Shown here: positions 42,715-53,941 of the stretch, one piece after another | How the letters are laid out: every line of letters begins with the position of its first letter | Position numbering within the stretch: position 1 is the stretch's first letter | Assembly: GCA_905221605.1 (NCBI GenBank) | Contig: CAJNDS010000036.1 | Location: 310,001 to 374,000, forward strand | DNA: 64,000 nt | Direction of reading: 5' to 3' | Source: Symbiodinium natans | Taxonomy: Eukaryota; Sar; Dinophyceae; Suessiales; Symbiodiniaceae | Notes under the pieces: model-generated | Database searches by the model: none | Seen by the model: the letters and a program-made list of their open reading frames with translations, nothing else | What the model was told of the DNA's origin: nothing | Made by a program: the position numbers and the translations under genes

Positions 42715-44206
42715 AGCTGATTTTAAAAGGCCCCAGTCCGTGCCCCGCCCTTCCCGCCCCTAACCCTCCCACCACCACCCTTCCCAACCATTCCACTCCA
42801 TCCTCCTCCCCTACCCCTTCCCCACTCGATCAGATGACTGACTTTAAAGACTGACTTTAAAGGGCTCCAGTGCATGCCCGCCCCCTCTTCCTCCGCCCTC
42901 CCCCCACGCCCCCCTTCTCCGCCACCCCACCCCCCCCCCCCGCCCCCACCCCGCCACCCCCCCCGCACCCCCCCCCCCCCACCCACCCCCCCCCCTAGAC
43001 GACTGACTTGAAAGACTGACTTTCAAGGGTTTCAGTGCCAGTGCCCCTCCGCTTTGCTCCGCCGCTCAGGGGGGGGTGGGGGGGGGGGGGGTGGGGGGGG
43101 GGGGTGTGGGGCGGGTCTGGGGGTGGGGGTGGCGGGTGGGGGGGGGGGGGGGTGGGGCCCCGCCACCCCCGCACCCCCCCAGCCACCCTGGACTTCAAAA
43201 CACCCTCCGACTCCCCCCCCCCACACCCGCTTGGTCCGATCGACTTTGAGCTGGCCCCCCCCTCCTCCGCCCCCCCCACCCCCCCCCCCCGCCCCGCCCC
43301 CCGCCCCCCCCCCCCCCAACCCCCCCCCCGCCACCCCGACCCACACACCCCCGGCCCCCCACAACCCCCCCCTTCCCCCCCGCGCAACCCGCCCCCCCCC
43401 CCCCCCGCCCCAACCCACCCCGACCCCCCCCCCCCCCCGGCAACCCCCCCCCCCCCCCCCCCCCCTTGACTTCAAAGCCAGGCTCCAGTCCACCCCACCC
43501 CCACCCAACCCCCCCTCCCCCACCCGCCCCGCACCCCCCCCCCCACCCCCCCACCTCCCCCCCCCCCCCCCACCCCCCAACCCCCCCCCCCCCCCCACCC
43601 CCCCCCAAACCCACCCGCCAAACCCCCCAACCCCACCCCCTCACCCGCCTCCACCCCCCCCCCCCCCACCCCCCCCATTCTCCGCTTGCTACCCCCACCC
43701 CCCCCACCCCCCCCCCACCCTCCACCCCAGCGCCCCCCCCCCCCACCACCACCCCGCCACCCCCGCACCCCCCGCCCCCGCACCCCCCCCCCACCCACCC
43801 CCCCCCCCCCCCCGCCTAGTTGACTGACTTTTAAAAGACCAACCCCAGAGGGCCCCCAGGCCCGCCCCCCCCCCCGCTTGCCCGCCCTTTGCTCCGCTCC
43901 CCCCCCACCGCCCCACCCCTGTGCTGACCCGCCTATGGTCGTGCCGCATGAAAAAATTGTTCCCCCCCCCCCCCTCCCCCCCCCAACCCACCCCCTCCTC
44001 GATGTGACGGCTCCAAATGGCAATGCCCCGCCCCCTCCGCTCCGCCTGCTGCCGCCTCCCCCACCCCCCTTCCCTCCCACCTCCCCCCCCCCACCCCCCC
44101 GCACCCCCCCGCCACCCCCCCCCCCACCCCCCCCCACCCCCCCCCCCACCCCCCCCCCACCCGCCACCCGCACCCCCACCCCCTGCCCCCACCCACCCCC
44201 CCCCCA

Positions 44207-44263
<57 letters not shown>

Positions 44264-44304
44264 TAGATGACTGACTTTAAAGACTGACTTTAAAGGGCTC
44301 CAGT
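42715..44304. repeat. C-rich block with recurring 45-bp spacer
   Basis: About 1.5 kb of poly-C interrupted by A, G, T. It is punctuated by a conserved spacer TGACTGACTTTAAAGACTGA...AGGGCTCCAGTG at about 42832, 43003 and 44264, with diverged forms at 42715, 43466 and 43816. The many long Pro- or Gly-only frames are artefacts of composition. Confidence 0.85.
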
Positions 44305-44310
44305 GGACAA

Positions 44311-44576
44311 GACCCGGAAGTGTATGCACACCACGGTCCAGCATCTACTGGACCCGGTATATAAGTGTTATGTATATGTCTATATGCTTAAGCCACGGTC
44401 CGGAGCTTTCACCGAACCCGGAAGTGTATGCACACCACGGTCCAGCGTGCACCGGACCCGGTATATTAGTGTTCTGTATAATTATGTATAAACCACGGTC
44501 CGGAGCTTTCATCGAACCCGGAAGTGTAGGCACACCACGGTCCAGCATATACCGGACCCGGTATATATAAGTGCAT
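44311..44576. repeat. 100-104 bp tandem repeat, 2.7 copies
   Basis: Starts of ACCCGGAAGTGTATGCACAC at 44312, 44416 and 44516. Each unit contains the inverted pair CCACGGTCCAGC / CCGGACCCGG with a variable loop and a TATATAAGTG segment. Confidence 0.88.
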
Positions 44577-44750
44577 ATACCCCCCCCCCTGCCCCGGTCG
44601 CGGATGGCCTCTCAGCACACTACCGACTAAGCCCTCCTAATGCCCTTGAAACCCTGAACGCTCAACCCTAAGCCCTAAACCCTAAGCCCTAAACCCTAGG
44701 CCCTAAACCCGAAACCCTAAACCCTAAACCGTAGACCGCTCACTCTCCTC

Positions 44751-44837
44751 CTGCCTCTGCGAATTCGTCGAAAGATGGCCTGCCATCCTTGTTCTTGTCC
44801 GGTTTGCGCGGAGCATCAGGTTGAGGGGTCGGCGGCA
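44751..44837 (-). CDS. EF-hand exon
   Basis: Reads PDAPRKPDKNKDGRPSFDEF followed by AEA. The loop D-x-N-x-D-G-x-x-S-x-x-E has Ca-binding residues at positions 1, 3, 5 and 12; position 8 is Pro instead of the usual Ile/Val, which may weaken binding. Acceptor CGCCAG|T. The frame reaches TGA at 44740-44742, so this could be a terminal exon; a GA donor at 44750 would instead join it in phase to the exon at 42199-42254. Ca sensing is inferred from the motif only. Confidence 0.7.
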
Positions 44838-45055
44838 CTGGCGGTAGCCATTAAATCGGGCAGCGCGAGGTCCCCAAAGGACCGAGCAAATGCGGACCTT
44901 TTAGCCCGGGTCGTCCCGGGAATAGCCTTGCTGGCCTCTGGCCTTCTGCGAAGCAGAATTAGGCCGGACGCCAGTGCCGCCGACCCCCGCGTGCCGCCGG
45001 TGAACGGTTTTTTTTTCGTGGTTTTTTGCGTCGCCACGGAGGCCCCCAGAGGGCG

Positions 45056-45175
45056 CGCATCATGAGCATCAGCGGGTCCAGCCCGGGACCCCCAGGCGCG
45101 CATCAGGAGCATCAGCGGCTCCCGGGGCGGGACCCCGGGGGCGCATCAGGAGCATGATGCCCCCCAAAGGGCGGG
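45056..45175. repeat. Imperfect repeat GCGCATCAGGAGCAT
   Basis: Three to four copies of GCGCATCA(G/T)GAGCAT with CCCCGGGG-type palindromes between, in a GC-rich section (44840-45200) that is open on both strands but not recognisable. Confidence 0.6.
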
Positions 45176-46039
45176 CATAAGCGACGTGTCTAAGCCCGGG
45201 GCTAGGAAAAAGGGAGTTTAGGGGCCTTATAAAGTGCTTAGAAACGTTAAGGGAGTCTAGGAGCCTCAAACGCTTAGAGATTTGAAGGGAGTTTAGGGGC
45301 CTGAAAATGCTTAGAAACTTAACGCTTAGAGATTTTAAGGGAGTTTCGGGGCCTCAACATGCTTAGAAACTGCTCGCCCCAGGCTTCTGCGTGCGCTGCC
45401 CGCCCATGGGCGCAGCCCCTTAAAATAGTAGAGAGGTTTAGGGTGTAGGGCTTAGGGCTCAAGGACTTCGTAGCCCAGCAACCAAATTATGATAAGGGTA
45501 CACTGTTTTGGCTGGTTACTGTATAAGGGAACCTTGTACCAAAACAAGGGTAAAGGGTACTGCTGTGCTGCCAAGAGGATTAGGGTTTAGGGTTTAGGGT
45601 TTGGGGTTGGGATGCTAACAGCAGCTAACAGGGTTTCTAATAGGGGTTCTATAATCCCTACTAAGGACTGTTACCCCAAACCCTAAACCCCAAACCCCAA
45701 ACCCCAAACCCTAAACCCTAAACCCTAAACCCTGATAACAGAAAGGGGGAATTCCCAAGTTTTGGGGACTTTAGACGGACAGCCTCTGAGGGCCCCACGT
45801 GCGCTACCGGCCGGCCACCTGTTCAGGGCGGTGGGACCCTAAAAACCCGCAACCAAGAGGCTTGCACGTTTTCCTTACATTTTTCGGGTTCAGGGTTTAC
45901 GGTTTAGGGTTTAGGGTTTAGGGTTTAGGGTTCCTGGTAGCTCAAGAACCCCGAAAAATATTCTTCCTTTTAAGAGTAAAAGCCCTAAACCCTAAACCCT
46001 AAACCCTAAACCCTGAACCCTAAACCCTAAACCCTAAAC

Positions 46040-46069
46040 CCATTGCTGAAGCAAATAGTCGATGGACGC
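46040..46069 (-). CDS. Exon-like island (30 nt)
   Basis: Reads ASIDYLLQQW after ATCGCAG|G and ends TGG|GTTTAGGG. Joins in phase after the island at 46788-46830 and can join the EF-hand exon. Plus and other minus frames are also open over 46040-46160. Confidence 0.5.
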
Positions 46070-46787
46070 CTGCGATACCACACTCTGCAGGGTCCTCTGG
46101 GAGACTCTGCGGGAAGCTCTCTGGGATGCTCCAGGGTGGGAAATCCAGGAACACTCTGTTTAGGGTTTAGGGTTTAGGGTTTGGGGTTTGGGGTTTGGGG
46201 TTTAGGGTTTGGGGTTTGGGGTTTAGGGTTTGGGGTTTGGGGTTTAGGGTTTAGGGCTTGGGGTTTGGGGTTTAGGGACTCTCCGCCCCAGCTTTGTGAG
46301 CTCCTTCCAGCCTGCCCGTAACCCGAGCCGGCCAAAACCTCAAATCCTCAAACCCTGTGTGTTTTAACCCTTAAGTCCCCTTAAATCCTAAACCCTAAAC
46401 CCTTAAAGCTCTGCACACGAACCCTAACCCGTAAACCTAAACCCCTAAGCCCTGAAGCCCGTGCGGTCCAACAATGTCTCAAACCTTACAGGCACATACA
46501 GCCGTGACCTGTACTTAGAGCCGCTGCAACAAGTGCATATGTTCAATGGCTCCTTTCTGAAACGAAGGCATGGGAAATAAACAACACAGTTTCTCAACAA
46601 AAACGGCCCAGATTAGGATTTCGGGCTTCCAGACCTAGACCCTTCCCCCCATCCCCCCGAAACCGGCGTTCTACCCCCCTCCAAACACAAACGAAATCTT
46701 AAGCCCTGAACCAAACCCTAAACCCTAAATCCGAAACCCTAAACCCTAAACCCTGAATCCTAAACCCTAAACCCTAAACCCTAAACC

Positions 46788-46830
46788 CTTCTTAAGAGCC
46801 TTCAGGATGAAGCCGGGCAGGCTTCTTCGC
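46788..46830 (-). CDS. Exon-like island, basic helix
   Basis: Reads RRSLPGFILKALKK after GGGAG|G, ending AAG|GGTTTAGG (shared G). Flanked by CCCTAAACCC and GGTTTAGGG at once on each side. Confidence 0.58.
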
Positions 46831-47937
46831 CTCCCCCGACATGGAGGTTTAGGGTTTAGGGTTTAGGGTTCAGGGTTTAGGGTTTAGGGCTTAGGGTTTA
46901 GGGTTTAGGGTTTAGGGTTTAGGGTTTAGGGTTTAGGGTTGGGGGGGGGGGGGGTTAGGGTTTAGGGTTTAGGATTTAGGGTTGAGGGTTTAGGGTTTTA
47001 GGGTTTCCGGGCTTAGGGTTTAGGGACATTCGGCAGCCCGACCCCTCCAGACCTAGCACCCCCAAGACCCCTACCTGGGGCTCAGCCTACCTTGACCTCA
47101 GGACTTACAAGGAGGGGCCCGGGGCCCCTTAGTTTTTGGGTTTAGGGTTCCGGGGTCACTGCTCCCAAAAAAAACGTCCATTTTGGGTTCTGTACTATGT
47201 AAGGTAGCCCCCTCTTGTTTAGGTATCCGAAAGGGGACCTTGGGCCGAAGAGCAACCCTAGGATTGAAAGGGGTATCCTTTTTGGTTTTTAAAAAGGCTC
47301 AGAAGGGAACTCAAACCTTAAGCAAATGGACTCCGGGCCTACTCTGGGTCCTAGGAAAATTGGATTTAAGGTTTGGGGTCTAGGGGGGAGTTTGAAGTGC
47401 CCAAGCTTGGGTTTCAGGTATTGCAAAAGGTTGGCAAGTTAGGGTTTAGGTTTAGGGTTTCGCGCTTGGTCAATGTCAGGGGGGGGGGGGGGGGGTGGTA
47501 CTTACTCCTAAACCCTAAACCCTAAACCCTAAACCCTAAACCCTAAACCCTATATTGGGCTTAAGATGGCTTAGTTTGGGGCATGGGCCCTGCGATTCGG
47601 AGGCCACATGTGGTTGAAGGTAGCTCCAGTTCTGCCGGGCTCAGGGGCTATGCGAGGGTTTAGGGTTTAGGGTTTAAGGTTTTGTTGGTTAGGGTTTAGG
47701 GTTTGGAAGCCTAAACCCTAAACCCCTGCACCCCTTATCCCCCAAACCCCTAAACCCTGCAACCTGGAGGTTTAGGGCCGAGCTGAGCTATCTATTAAGG
47801 GACCTTTGGCTTCTTTTCAGAGAACCTAGAAACTAAAGAAGGCAAACGGGTACCCTGAAGCCCGCCAAGCCCTAAACCCCAAACCCTCAACCCTAAACCC
47901 TAAACCCCTACTGATTAAACCTGAGAGAGCTACTGGC

Positions 47938-47991
47938 CTGCATGAGGTACTCGTGGTGGGCCTGAACTTGCCTTGCCATGGACTGCAGGCC
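47938..47991 (-). CDS. Exon-like island
   Basis: Eighteen codons, GLQSMARQVQAHHEYLMQ, after GCCGCAG|G with a GC donor (CAG|GCCAG). Helical, no domain. Bounded by CCCTAAA on the left and a 120-bp TTTAGGG array on the right. Likely the same gene as the EF-hand exon. Confidence 0.62.
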
Positions 47992-48000
47992 CTGCGGCTG

Positions 48001-48120
48001 AGGGTTTAGGGTTTAGGGTTTAGGGTTTAGGGTTTAGGGTTTAGGGTTTAGGGTTTAGGGTTTAGGGTTTAGGGTTTAGGGTTTAGGGTTTAGGGTTTAG
48101 GGTTTAGGGTTTAGGGTTTA
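48001..48120. repeat. TTTAGGG array
   Basis: Seventeen nearly perfect heptamers directly beside the exon-like island at 47938-47991. Confidence 0.93.
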
Positions 48121-48425
48121 GCATTTAGGGGGACCCACAGAGGGACCTGAACTACCGATTTTATAATCAGCCATAACTATAGTTGCCCTACTCCTAACCC
48201 CTAAACCCTAAACCCTAAACCCTAAACCCTAAACCCTAAACCCTAGGGATCCCCGGACCTTGAGGGTCTAGAGGCTTTGGGGTTTAGGCGGTTTAGGGTT
48301 AGGAGTTAGGGGTTAGCCGACCCTAGACCAGACACCCATAAATTGGGGGAACCCTAAACCCTAAACCCTAAACCCTAAACCCTAAACCCTAAACCCTACC
48401 TTCAAGTAAGGGATCCCTTGGTTGC

Positions 48426-48450
48426 CTTGACGACCCTGAGTCTGACACGC
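48426..48450 (-). CDS. Exon-like island (25 nt)
   Basis: Reads RVRLRVVK after AACTCAG|G with GC donor AAG|GCAACC. The same frame is open upstream as MLEQLR. Phase fits the 47938-47991 island. Confidence 0.48.
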
Positions 48451-50083
48451 CTGAGTTGTTCCAGCATCCTAGGGTTTAGGGTTTAGGGTTTAGGGTTTAG
48501 GTTTAGCGTTTAGGGTTTGAGGGCTTGGGGTTTTAGGGTTTAGGGGTTTAGGGTTTTTAGGATTAAGGGAATCAAAGACTCCCCAAGAAGGTGAAAGGCT
48601 TCCTACTCTACTACTTTCTAAGACTATACTCCCCTCAGAACCTTATTAAAAATGATATGTTTAATATCCTCTGGGGTTTTATATAAACAAAAACAAAAAA
48701 CAATTCCCAAGGGGGATATAGAAGACTCAGCGAACCTCCTGGAGGATCGCGTCGAAGTCGGTGGCCCCGTGTCTCCGCGCTCCTTTGGGGGTTTCGGGTT
48801 GGGTGCCTCAACTTTGGGGTTTCTGGGGTTTGTAGCGTTTGCAGAGTTTGTAGGGTTTAGAGTTTAGAGTTTTGATAGGGTTGGGGGGACCGCGTTGTGG
48901 GGTTTGGGGTCTTGGGCTTGTCGTTGCAGGGTTTAGGTTCTTACTGTTCTATGAGTTGCACCTCACACTAGGAACAATGACTACGAATCGCTAGATAGAT
49001 AGATGTTACAGAAGGGCTTAGGGGAGGGCTGGAGGATCAGGGTTACACGTGGGGTAACTCGAACTATATATCCATATGTTTAGGCCCTGAAACCCTTCGT
49101 ATAACTACCCATAAACCTTCAAGTAGGGCTATAGGGTTTAGGGCTCGAGACGGACGCTTTCAGCGGGCTTACATCTGCATGCCTTCTCAGGAAAAAAGGT
49201 GCGTGTAGCAATACATGGAACTGGTGGCTCCTTCCGCCCCAAACCCTAACCCCCAAACCTGAAACCCTGAACGGCTTTATCAAGGGACTAGAGGAGGGAC
49301 CCCTTATAAGGGACATTAGGGGTTCTTTGGGAGTGATTTAGGGGCTAATTAGGTATATAGGGACTCTATAAGGTATATGTAGGGGTTATATAGGGCAAAA
49401 AGATTAGGATCCCTTCTAGGGATACCCCTTAAGTTTGGAGAGTCTGTGGTGCTTAGGGCATGGGGGAACGGCAGGTCTTCAGGACCCAATGTTGCGAAAC
49501 CACCAAGCCCCGAACCTTAAGCCCTGAACCCCCCCCAAGCCCAAGTAATCTAAGGGCCCGGGTTTAGGGTTTATGGTTGAGGGATCAGAGTTGAGGGTTT
49601 AGGGTTGAGGGTTTAAGGTTGAGGGTTTTGGGCTTCTATTTTCCTGTACTTCAGGTCTCAGCAGATGTCGGATGCACCGAAGCTCTGAGCCCAACCCCCC
49701 TTCAAAAGCCCCTGAGAGCCCTGAACCCGAAGCCCAAGCTGCCACTTCAGCATCTCGCAACGGTTGGTTCTTAGTAGGGCATGAGGGAACTAAGTACCTT
49801 GTATCCACCCAATAGAATCACTGAAAGGGTACATATATGTATATATATATGTATGTATACAGGGGAGATAAGGTACCTGATTCCCTCATCCCCTACTAAG
49901 AACCAATAAATTAAACCCTAAGCCCTAAAGCTCCAAATAACCCCAGCTGCCAAAGTAGGTACTCTTCAAAGACTTTAGACCCCAATGCAGGTATTGTGTG
50001 TATGCTTGCAGTCCCCTACACCCTAAACCCTAAGCCCTAAACCCTAAGGCAATTAACCCTAAACCCTAAACCCTGCAACCGGC

Positions 50084-50129
50084 CTTCGCGAAGGTTAATC
50101 GTCCCATGCGTCTGCTGCCGGACCAAAAC
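50084..50129 (-). CDS. Exon-like island
   Basis: Reads VLVRQQTHGTINLRE after CACCAAG|G, donor GAAG|GCCGG (GC). Flanks CCCTAAACCC and GGGTTTAGGG. Phase to the 48426 island does not match, so an exon is missing or the genes differ. Confidence 0.58.
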
Positions 50130-50186
50130 CTTGGTGGGTTTAGGGTTCAATGTTTAGGGTTTTGGGTTTTGGGTTTATCGCGTTTA

Positions 50187-50469
50187 ACATCCCAAGTTGT
50201 AGGTTTGAGCACGTGGGATGTTCCCCCCTAAACCAACAGTCCTTACTAGGGGGCACTATTGTCCCTATTAAGGACTTTTAGTATAAGGGAGAACATCCAT
50301 AGGGTTTAGGGCCTAGGGCTAGGAGAAGCCCCTAGAACCCTAGAGAACCCTCTGCTTGATTACCGTGCTCAAACCTACAACTTGGGATGTTCCCCTTTCT
50401 GCTAACAGTCCTTAATAGGGAACGATAATCCCCATAAAGGACTGTTAGCATAAGGGGGGACATCCCAAC
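50187..50469. mobile_element. Two family-B elements within a 27-bp perfect inverted repeat
   Basis: 50187-50213 and 50364-50390 are perfect reverse complements (ACATCCCAAGTTGTAGGTTT... / ...AAACCTACAACTTGGGATGT). The first arm runs into one family-B hairpin (50213-50297) and the second arm overlaps the start of another (50383-50469). Confidence 0.7.
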
Positions 50470-50762
50470 CTAAACCTCTACAAACCCAAAGCCCTACTTG
50501 AAGGTTCACGGGCGGAAAGGAGTGGGGCTGGTCCTTGGGGACGACCTGACACTAAACACACACGCACCCTAGTCCACAAACTCGTCCACAAACCCTAAAC
50601 CCCAACCCACAAAAGCCTGAAACCCGAAACCCCAAACCCCCCCCCCCACCCCCCACCCCTGAACCCTTAACCCTGAACCCTAAACCCTAAACCCTAAACC
50701 CTAAACCCTAAACCCTAAAAAAAAAAAAAACAATGAGCCGCTGGCGGACTTCGCGCCCTTGC

Positions 50763-50793
50763 CTCGCAGCCCCGGACTTTGCGCCCAGGAGTG
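50763..50793 (-). CDS. Exon-like island (31 nt)
   Basis: Reads HSWAQSPGLRG or, with one codon more, KHSWAQSPGLRG; acceptor CTGAAG|C, GC donor GAG|GCAAGG. The frame stays open past the donor. Flanked by CCCTAAA plus poly-A on the left and TTTAGGG on the right. Confidence 0.45.
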
Positions 50794-53101
50794 CTTCAGT
50801 GCGTAGGGGCTTCGGGTTTTTGGGTTAGGGTTTAGGGTTTAGGGTTTAGGGTTTGGGGTTTAGGGTTTAGGGTTTAGGGTTTAGGGGTTTAGGGGTTTAG
50901 GGGTTTAGGGGTTTCGGGGTTTAGGGGTTTAGGGGGTTTAGGGGGTTTAGGGGTTTAGGGTTTAGGGTTTAAGGTCTAGGGTTTAGGGTTTATGGTTTAG
51001 GGGCTTCGGGTTTTGGGTCACAGGATTAGGGCAAATACCCCCTTGTGTTCCATCATAAGGTAGTCTCCAAAAAGAGCTTCCCTGATACACCCCAAAAAAG
51101 GTCACTGGTACTTCCTAGAGGACCCCCAAAAATAGCACCCCTGATTTTCGGAAACCCCAATAAACAATCATACTGGGTTGATATCCTTTGGGTTGGGATG
51201 CTCCCCCTTATGCGAACAGTCCCTAAGAGGGAGTATGATAGGGGGGTACTATCATCCCCATGAAGGGCGAACCCTAAACCCTAAACCCTAAACCCTAAAC
51301 CCTAAACCCTAAACCCTAAACCGGGTTCTGTGACCTACAAGAAGAGGAGACGGAAGGAGCCATTGAGGGTTTATAGTTAGGGTTGATGAGGCTAGGGTGC
51401 ACGAGTCCCTAAAGATCGCCAATAAGTATTTGGGTTTAGGGTTTAGGGTTTAGGGTTTGGGGTTTAGGGTTTGGGGTTTGGGGGTTCGGGTTTAGGATTC
51501 GCGGCTTATCGGCTGTTGCTCGTCCTTGGGGGTTTGTGGGTTGTGCGGTTCGGGTGTTTTTGGTTCACGAAGTTCAGGGAATGTGGGTCACAGAGTCTGG
51601 AGGGCGTGCAAAGTTTAGGGTTACAAGCTTTAGAGGGCAGAGCTTAACGTTTAGGGCTTCGGGCATGGGGCTGCCCTACTTTGAAAGGCTGACTTACGGC
51701 TCCTTTCCCTACTAAGAACCAGTCAAAACCGACTCAGAGTCTGTTCATGGGTGGTTCTCTAAATTAGGGCCCTTTTTGGCCTTTTTTACAAGGGTGCCGT
51801 ATTCATTTACGGAACTGCCTCATGTTGATAGAAAATAAAAAAAGCCAAGTTTTCCATCAAGCATTCGTTTGCGCTTACAAGAAATTCAGGTTTTGCCACA
51901 AGACAACTCCTCGGCATAGGAGAAACCTAGAGACACTATTTGGTCCCTGTGGCTTTCGGACTGGGGTTTAGGGTGCCCCTTGCTGTTGGATGGCTGGCGA
52001 GTTGGGTTTCGGGGTTTAGTTTTGACAAGCTCAAGAATCCAACATCCCATAACATCCCCAAAGTGGCGTGCCTCCTTTGAACAGAGATCCTAATGTGGTT
52101 TGGGGACTTTTTTTGCTAACAGGGATGTTGTAGTCTCTGGGAAGCTAAGGTAGCCAAGCCGTGTGCCCGTGAAGCCTAAGATAAAAGGAACAAGGGACTA
52201 CTGGGCGTCCTCAAGGTGATGACAGGCTACAGGTCGATATGGGGGATTACGAAAATAGGGGGCCGCTAAAATAGACCCCCAAAGAGTAGGATGCCCTTAT
52301 CATGAGGAACACAATAAGGCACCCCTAATATCGTAAAACCACCCTTTTGCGCTTCTAGAGTGTCTCTCGGATGCTACTTCCTGCAACGCGCCTTTGTCCG
52401 GGTTGAGGAGCCTAGGAGGACGACCGCTGGAGGCTTCAGGGTTCGGGTTTAGGACTTTACGTGCAGGCTGTTGTGCTCTGGGCTCCATTAAGGCCTTATC
52501 CGACCTTGGCATACACCAGGAAGGGGGGGGGAGGGGGGTAGGGGAGTCAGGAGGAGCCGGTGACCCTCACCCAGTGACTCCGCGGCGAAGCTGCCCGATG
52601 TTCCCCCTTATACTAACAGCCCTTAATCGGGATTCTAGTACCCCGGTACCCCCTATTACAATCCCGACTAAGGACTGTTAGTGTAAGGAGAAACATCCCG
52701 AATGAGGCCTCTTAGCCCAAGATTGGGGCTTACAACTTCGGTTTCTTCACCCGCCGAGCTCCGTGGTAGGTTTGGGGTGGGCTTGGGGTCGGGGTAGGCT
52801 TCCCTAACCCCTAAACCCATGAAGAAACCCTCAGCCCTAAACAGCTGATAAGTTGAGGGCTGATACAGTGCACAGCCCCCCCCCCCCCCCCCCCAAACAA
52901 GAGACCCGGCCCATAAGGCCGTCAACCCATCCCTGAACCCTTTTGAAGGCCTTCAAACCCTTCCCTTAAAACCCCTAAATCCCGTAATTTAACCCTTTGA
53001 ACCCTTTAAACCCGTCAAACTCTTCAAACCCTGATGCCCCTCTGAAGCCTAGTTCGGAATAATCCCACATTGGCAGTGGGGGCCGGGAAAAAGGGGGGTG
53101 T
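50794..53101. other. Non-coding stretch with family-B elements
   Basis: TTTAGGGG 8-mer block (50881-50955), family-B hairpins at 51195-51250 and 52598-52701, and a small island at 51330-51365 whose minus strand shows a very pyrimidine-rich tract followed by TTGTAG|GTCACAG. Unique stretches at 51700-52560 show no gene I recognise. Confidence 0.45.
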
Positions 53102-53141
53102 CTGGCGTTTGTCCGAGCCCGCTGCCCGGCCGTCATCCGAC
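53102..53141 (-). CDS. Exon-like island
   Basis: Reads SDDGRAAGSDKRQ after CTTAAG|G. No domain; strand inferred from the acceptor and GC-rich third positions. Confidence 0.4.
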
Positions 53142-53795
53142 CTTAAGCTTGGAAGTCTAGCATCTAGGGTGCAGAGCTTTAGGATTTTTGAGGAAGCATT
53201 TAAGCAACCTGCATCGAAGAATTGAGGGTTTAGGGTGCCCGGTTGGGGGGGGTTAGGGTGCCTGTAGGTGCTAAGGTTTACAGGTTTGGGGGGAGGTCGG
53301 GGCTTCTTCTAGCTTCGGGCTTAGAGCCCCCTACGGGCCATGTACCCATATAGTCTGTACTTGGGCCAAAAAAACACGTTCCATACAGTAGCTTTAGGAC
53401 CCGAATGCACACTGTTATCCAAACCCAAGAGTAACCTAAGAATGAATAGGGTGAATAGGGCGCCCTTTCTGGTTTGAAGGGCCTCACTCGTGTAAGGGAA
53501 CCCAAACCAAGAAAAAGGAAATAAGGGCCTACTCTGGGTCCTGGCTGTATAGGACCCTTAACCCTAAACCTTAAACCCCAAACCACAAACCCTTAAAGTT
53601 AGGGGCCGGGGGGGGGCATGTAGCCAAAGGCACCTGTGACTCGAGCTCGGGAACTCTGGGAGCCCGAACAATACACAGCCCTGAGCCGTAAACCCTAGTT
53701 GAAGGTTCATTGGGTAATTATAAGTAGGGTGATAAAGTACCCTAAACAAGGATATGACCAGTTATAACTATGGTTACCCTACTTGTAACCCTACC

Positions 53796-53941
53796 CCTAA
53801 ACCCTAAACCCTAAACCCTAAACCCTAAACCCTAAACCCTAAACCCTAAACCCTAAACCCTAAACCCTAAACCCTAAAACCTAAACCCTAAACCCTAAAC
53901 CCTAAACCCTAAACCCTAAACCCTAAACCCTAAACCCTAAC
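53796..53941. repeat. CCCTAAA array
   Basis: About 20 heptamers, followed after 95 bp by an opposite TTTAGGG array (54034-54137). The pair brackets a small island at 53975-54030. Confidence 0.93.

Larger units (their letters stand above)
42255..44750. other. Repeat-dominated intron or intergenic stretch
   Basis: Contains a short unique stretch, the TTCAGGG block, the poly-C/spacer block (42715-44304), the 104-bp tandem repeat and a CCCTAAA array (44650-44730). No exon-like island is visible apart from the two edges. Confidence 0.55.

Noticed and set aside
42717..44344. Long Pro-rich and Gly-rich open frames, up to 290 codons
   Set aside because: Produced by poly-C/poly-G composition; no start context, no splice pattern, no domain.
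46040..46160. Plus-strand exon VLWETLREALWDAPGW and a second minus frame FLDFPPWSIPESF
   Set aside because: Three open readings exist; only the ASIDYLLQQW frame has AG|G plus a GT donor and joins the neighbouring island.
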